From contig JAQBPS010000137.1 of assembly GCA_028287415.1 (NCBI GenBank), forward strand, positions 1 to 7,067: a stretch of DNA of 7,067 nt, in the 5' to 3' direction. The notes beneath the pieces were generated by a model. The model did not search any database, was not told the DNA's origin, and saw only the letters and a program-made list of their open reading frames with translations. The translations under genes were made by a program, and so were the position numbers. Position 1 is the first letter of the stretch, and the number at the start of each line of letters is the position of its first letter. Below, piece by piece: positions 6,271 to 7,067 of the stretch. This DNA comes from Bacillota bacterium (lineage in GTDB: Bacteria; Bacillota; Sulfobacillia; Symbiobacteriales; Symbiobacteriaceae).

Positions 6271-7067
6271 ATGCTTGACACGCTGATTCGGAACGCAACG
6301 ATTGTGGACGGCACCGGCGGGGCGCCGTATCGGGCCTCCGTCGGCCTCCAGGACGGCCGCATTGCGGAGATCGGCGCGCTGGAGGGCGCGCAGGCCGCCG
6401 AGGCGGTCGCTGCCGACGGCCTCGTGCTGGCGCCCGGGTTCATCGACATTCACACGCACTCGGACATGACTCTGCTCGCGGTGCCGGACTGCCTGAGCAT
6501 GGTGCAGCAGGGGACGACGACCATGGTCGGCGGCAACTGCGGCTTCTCGATGGTGCCCGGCGAGTTCCCGACCTTTGCGGAGTACTTCGGGGCGATCGAG
6601 CGGGAGGGCATCTCGGCGAACTTCTGCACCTATGTCGGGCACGGGACCATCCGCCGTGCGGTGATGGGGTTGGACAGCATGCCGCCAACCCCCGAGCAGA
6701 TGGCGGGGATGCGCAAGTTTGTCGCCCGGTCGCTGGAGGAGGGGGTGGTCGGCCTCTCCAGCGGGCTGATTTATGTACCCTCGATGTATGGCGATGTGGC
6801 TGAGCTGAGCCAGGCAGCCCGGGTGCTCCAGGCCTATGACGGCGTCTACACGAGCCACATCCGCGGCGAGGGTGAGACCGTGTTCGCTGCGGTCGCCGAG
6901 GCGATCGAGGTGGGGCGCCGCACTGGGCTGCGGGTGCAGATCAGCCATCTGAAGATGGAGTCAAGCCTGATGTGGGGCCGGGCCGAGGAGCTGCTCGACC
7001 TGATCCGCCGGGCCCGGCAGGAGGGGCTGCGGATCAACGTCGACCAGTACCCGTACGCGGCGTACGC
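6271..7067 (+). CDS. N-acyl-D-amino-acid deacylase-like amidohydrolase (5' portion, truncated by window end)
   Basis: ATG 6271 follows GGGAGGA (6256-6262) by 8 bases, and the frame stays open to the right edge, giving 265 residues plus two bases. Full-length relatives are about 480-540 residues, so roughly half is present. It opens with the small beta-sandwich of amidohydrolases (LIRNATIVDGTGG). GFIDIHTHSD follows, with metal ligands His61 and His63. GGNCGF carries Cys90, which replaces the usual carboxylated lysine as in D-aminoacylase. GLSSGLIYVPSMYG (161-174), TSHIRGE (His196) and ISHLKME (His226) complete the expected set; the 30-residue His-His spacing fits characterised D-aminoacylases. 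Such enzymes release D-amino acids from N-acyl or peptide substrates using zinc in the cytoplasm. Position 15 bases behind the permease suggests that it processes the imported compound. Exact specificity, and the catalytic Asp in the missing half, cannot be judged. Confidence 0.9.
   Translation, partial: MLDTLIRNATIVDGTGGAPYRASVGLQDGRIAEIGALEGAQAAEAVAADGLVLAPGFIDIHTHSDMTLLAVPDCLSMVQQGTTTMVGGNCGFSMVPGEFPTFAEYFGAIEREGISANFCTYVGHGTIRRAVMGLDSMPPTPEQMAGMRKFVARSLEEGVVGLSSGLIYVPSMYGDVAELSQAARVLQAYDGVYTSHIRGEGETVFAAVAEAIEVGRRTGLRVQISHLKMESSLMWGRAEELLDLIRRARQEGLRINVDQYPYAAY

Noticed and set aside
5317..6948. Minus-strand open frame of 543 codons across permeases and amidohydrolase
   Set aside because: Its composition is rich in Arg, His, Asp and Pro without motifs, and it overlaps three well-supported genes on the other strand.

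Overview
This GC-rich bacterial window has every supported protein gene on the plus strand. It looks like a high-GC Firmicutes relative (Symbiobacterium or Thermaerobacter type) or a Chloroflexi-like organism. The reasons are a compact primary-type sigma factor, a lipobox-bearing binding protein, strong GGAGG-type ribosome sites and GC-rich hairpin terminators with T-tracts. The lineage is an inference and cannot be settled from this sequence.

Layout. Positions 1-243 hold the C-terminal end of a membrane protein, probably a major facilitator transporter. It is followed 37 bases later by an intact aldo/keto reductase (281-1246). A 480-base stretch without a conventional gene comes next (1247-1726). 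It contains a possible structured RNA closed by a perfect hairpin terminator (1264-1418), a 20-codon ORF with a good ribosome site (1452-1514), a perfect 10-bp stem-loop (1551-1574), and an AT-rich promoter-like zone with a dyad over a -10-like hexamer (1617-1642). An RpoD/SigA-family sigma factor follows (1727-2659), with a textbook terminator (2673-2702).

After a 217-base gap with a weak promoter candidate, a second transcription unit runs to the right edge. It encodes a family 5 substrate-binding lipoprotein (2877-4469), two DppB/DppC-type permeases (4471-5391 and 5404-6255), and the first 265 codons of an N-acyl-D-amino-acid deacylase-like amidohydrolase (6271-7067, running off the end). 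Gaps are 1, 12 and 15 bases, so this is very likely one operon. The likely logic is uptake of peptides or acylated amino compounds, followed by cytoplasmic hydrolysis. The transporter's ATPase subunits are not in the window.

The window is mostly ordinary. The least explained part is 1247-1726, where several RNA structures and a micro-ORF sit upstream of the sigma gene. No mobile element, CRISPR array, tRNA or rRNA was seen.
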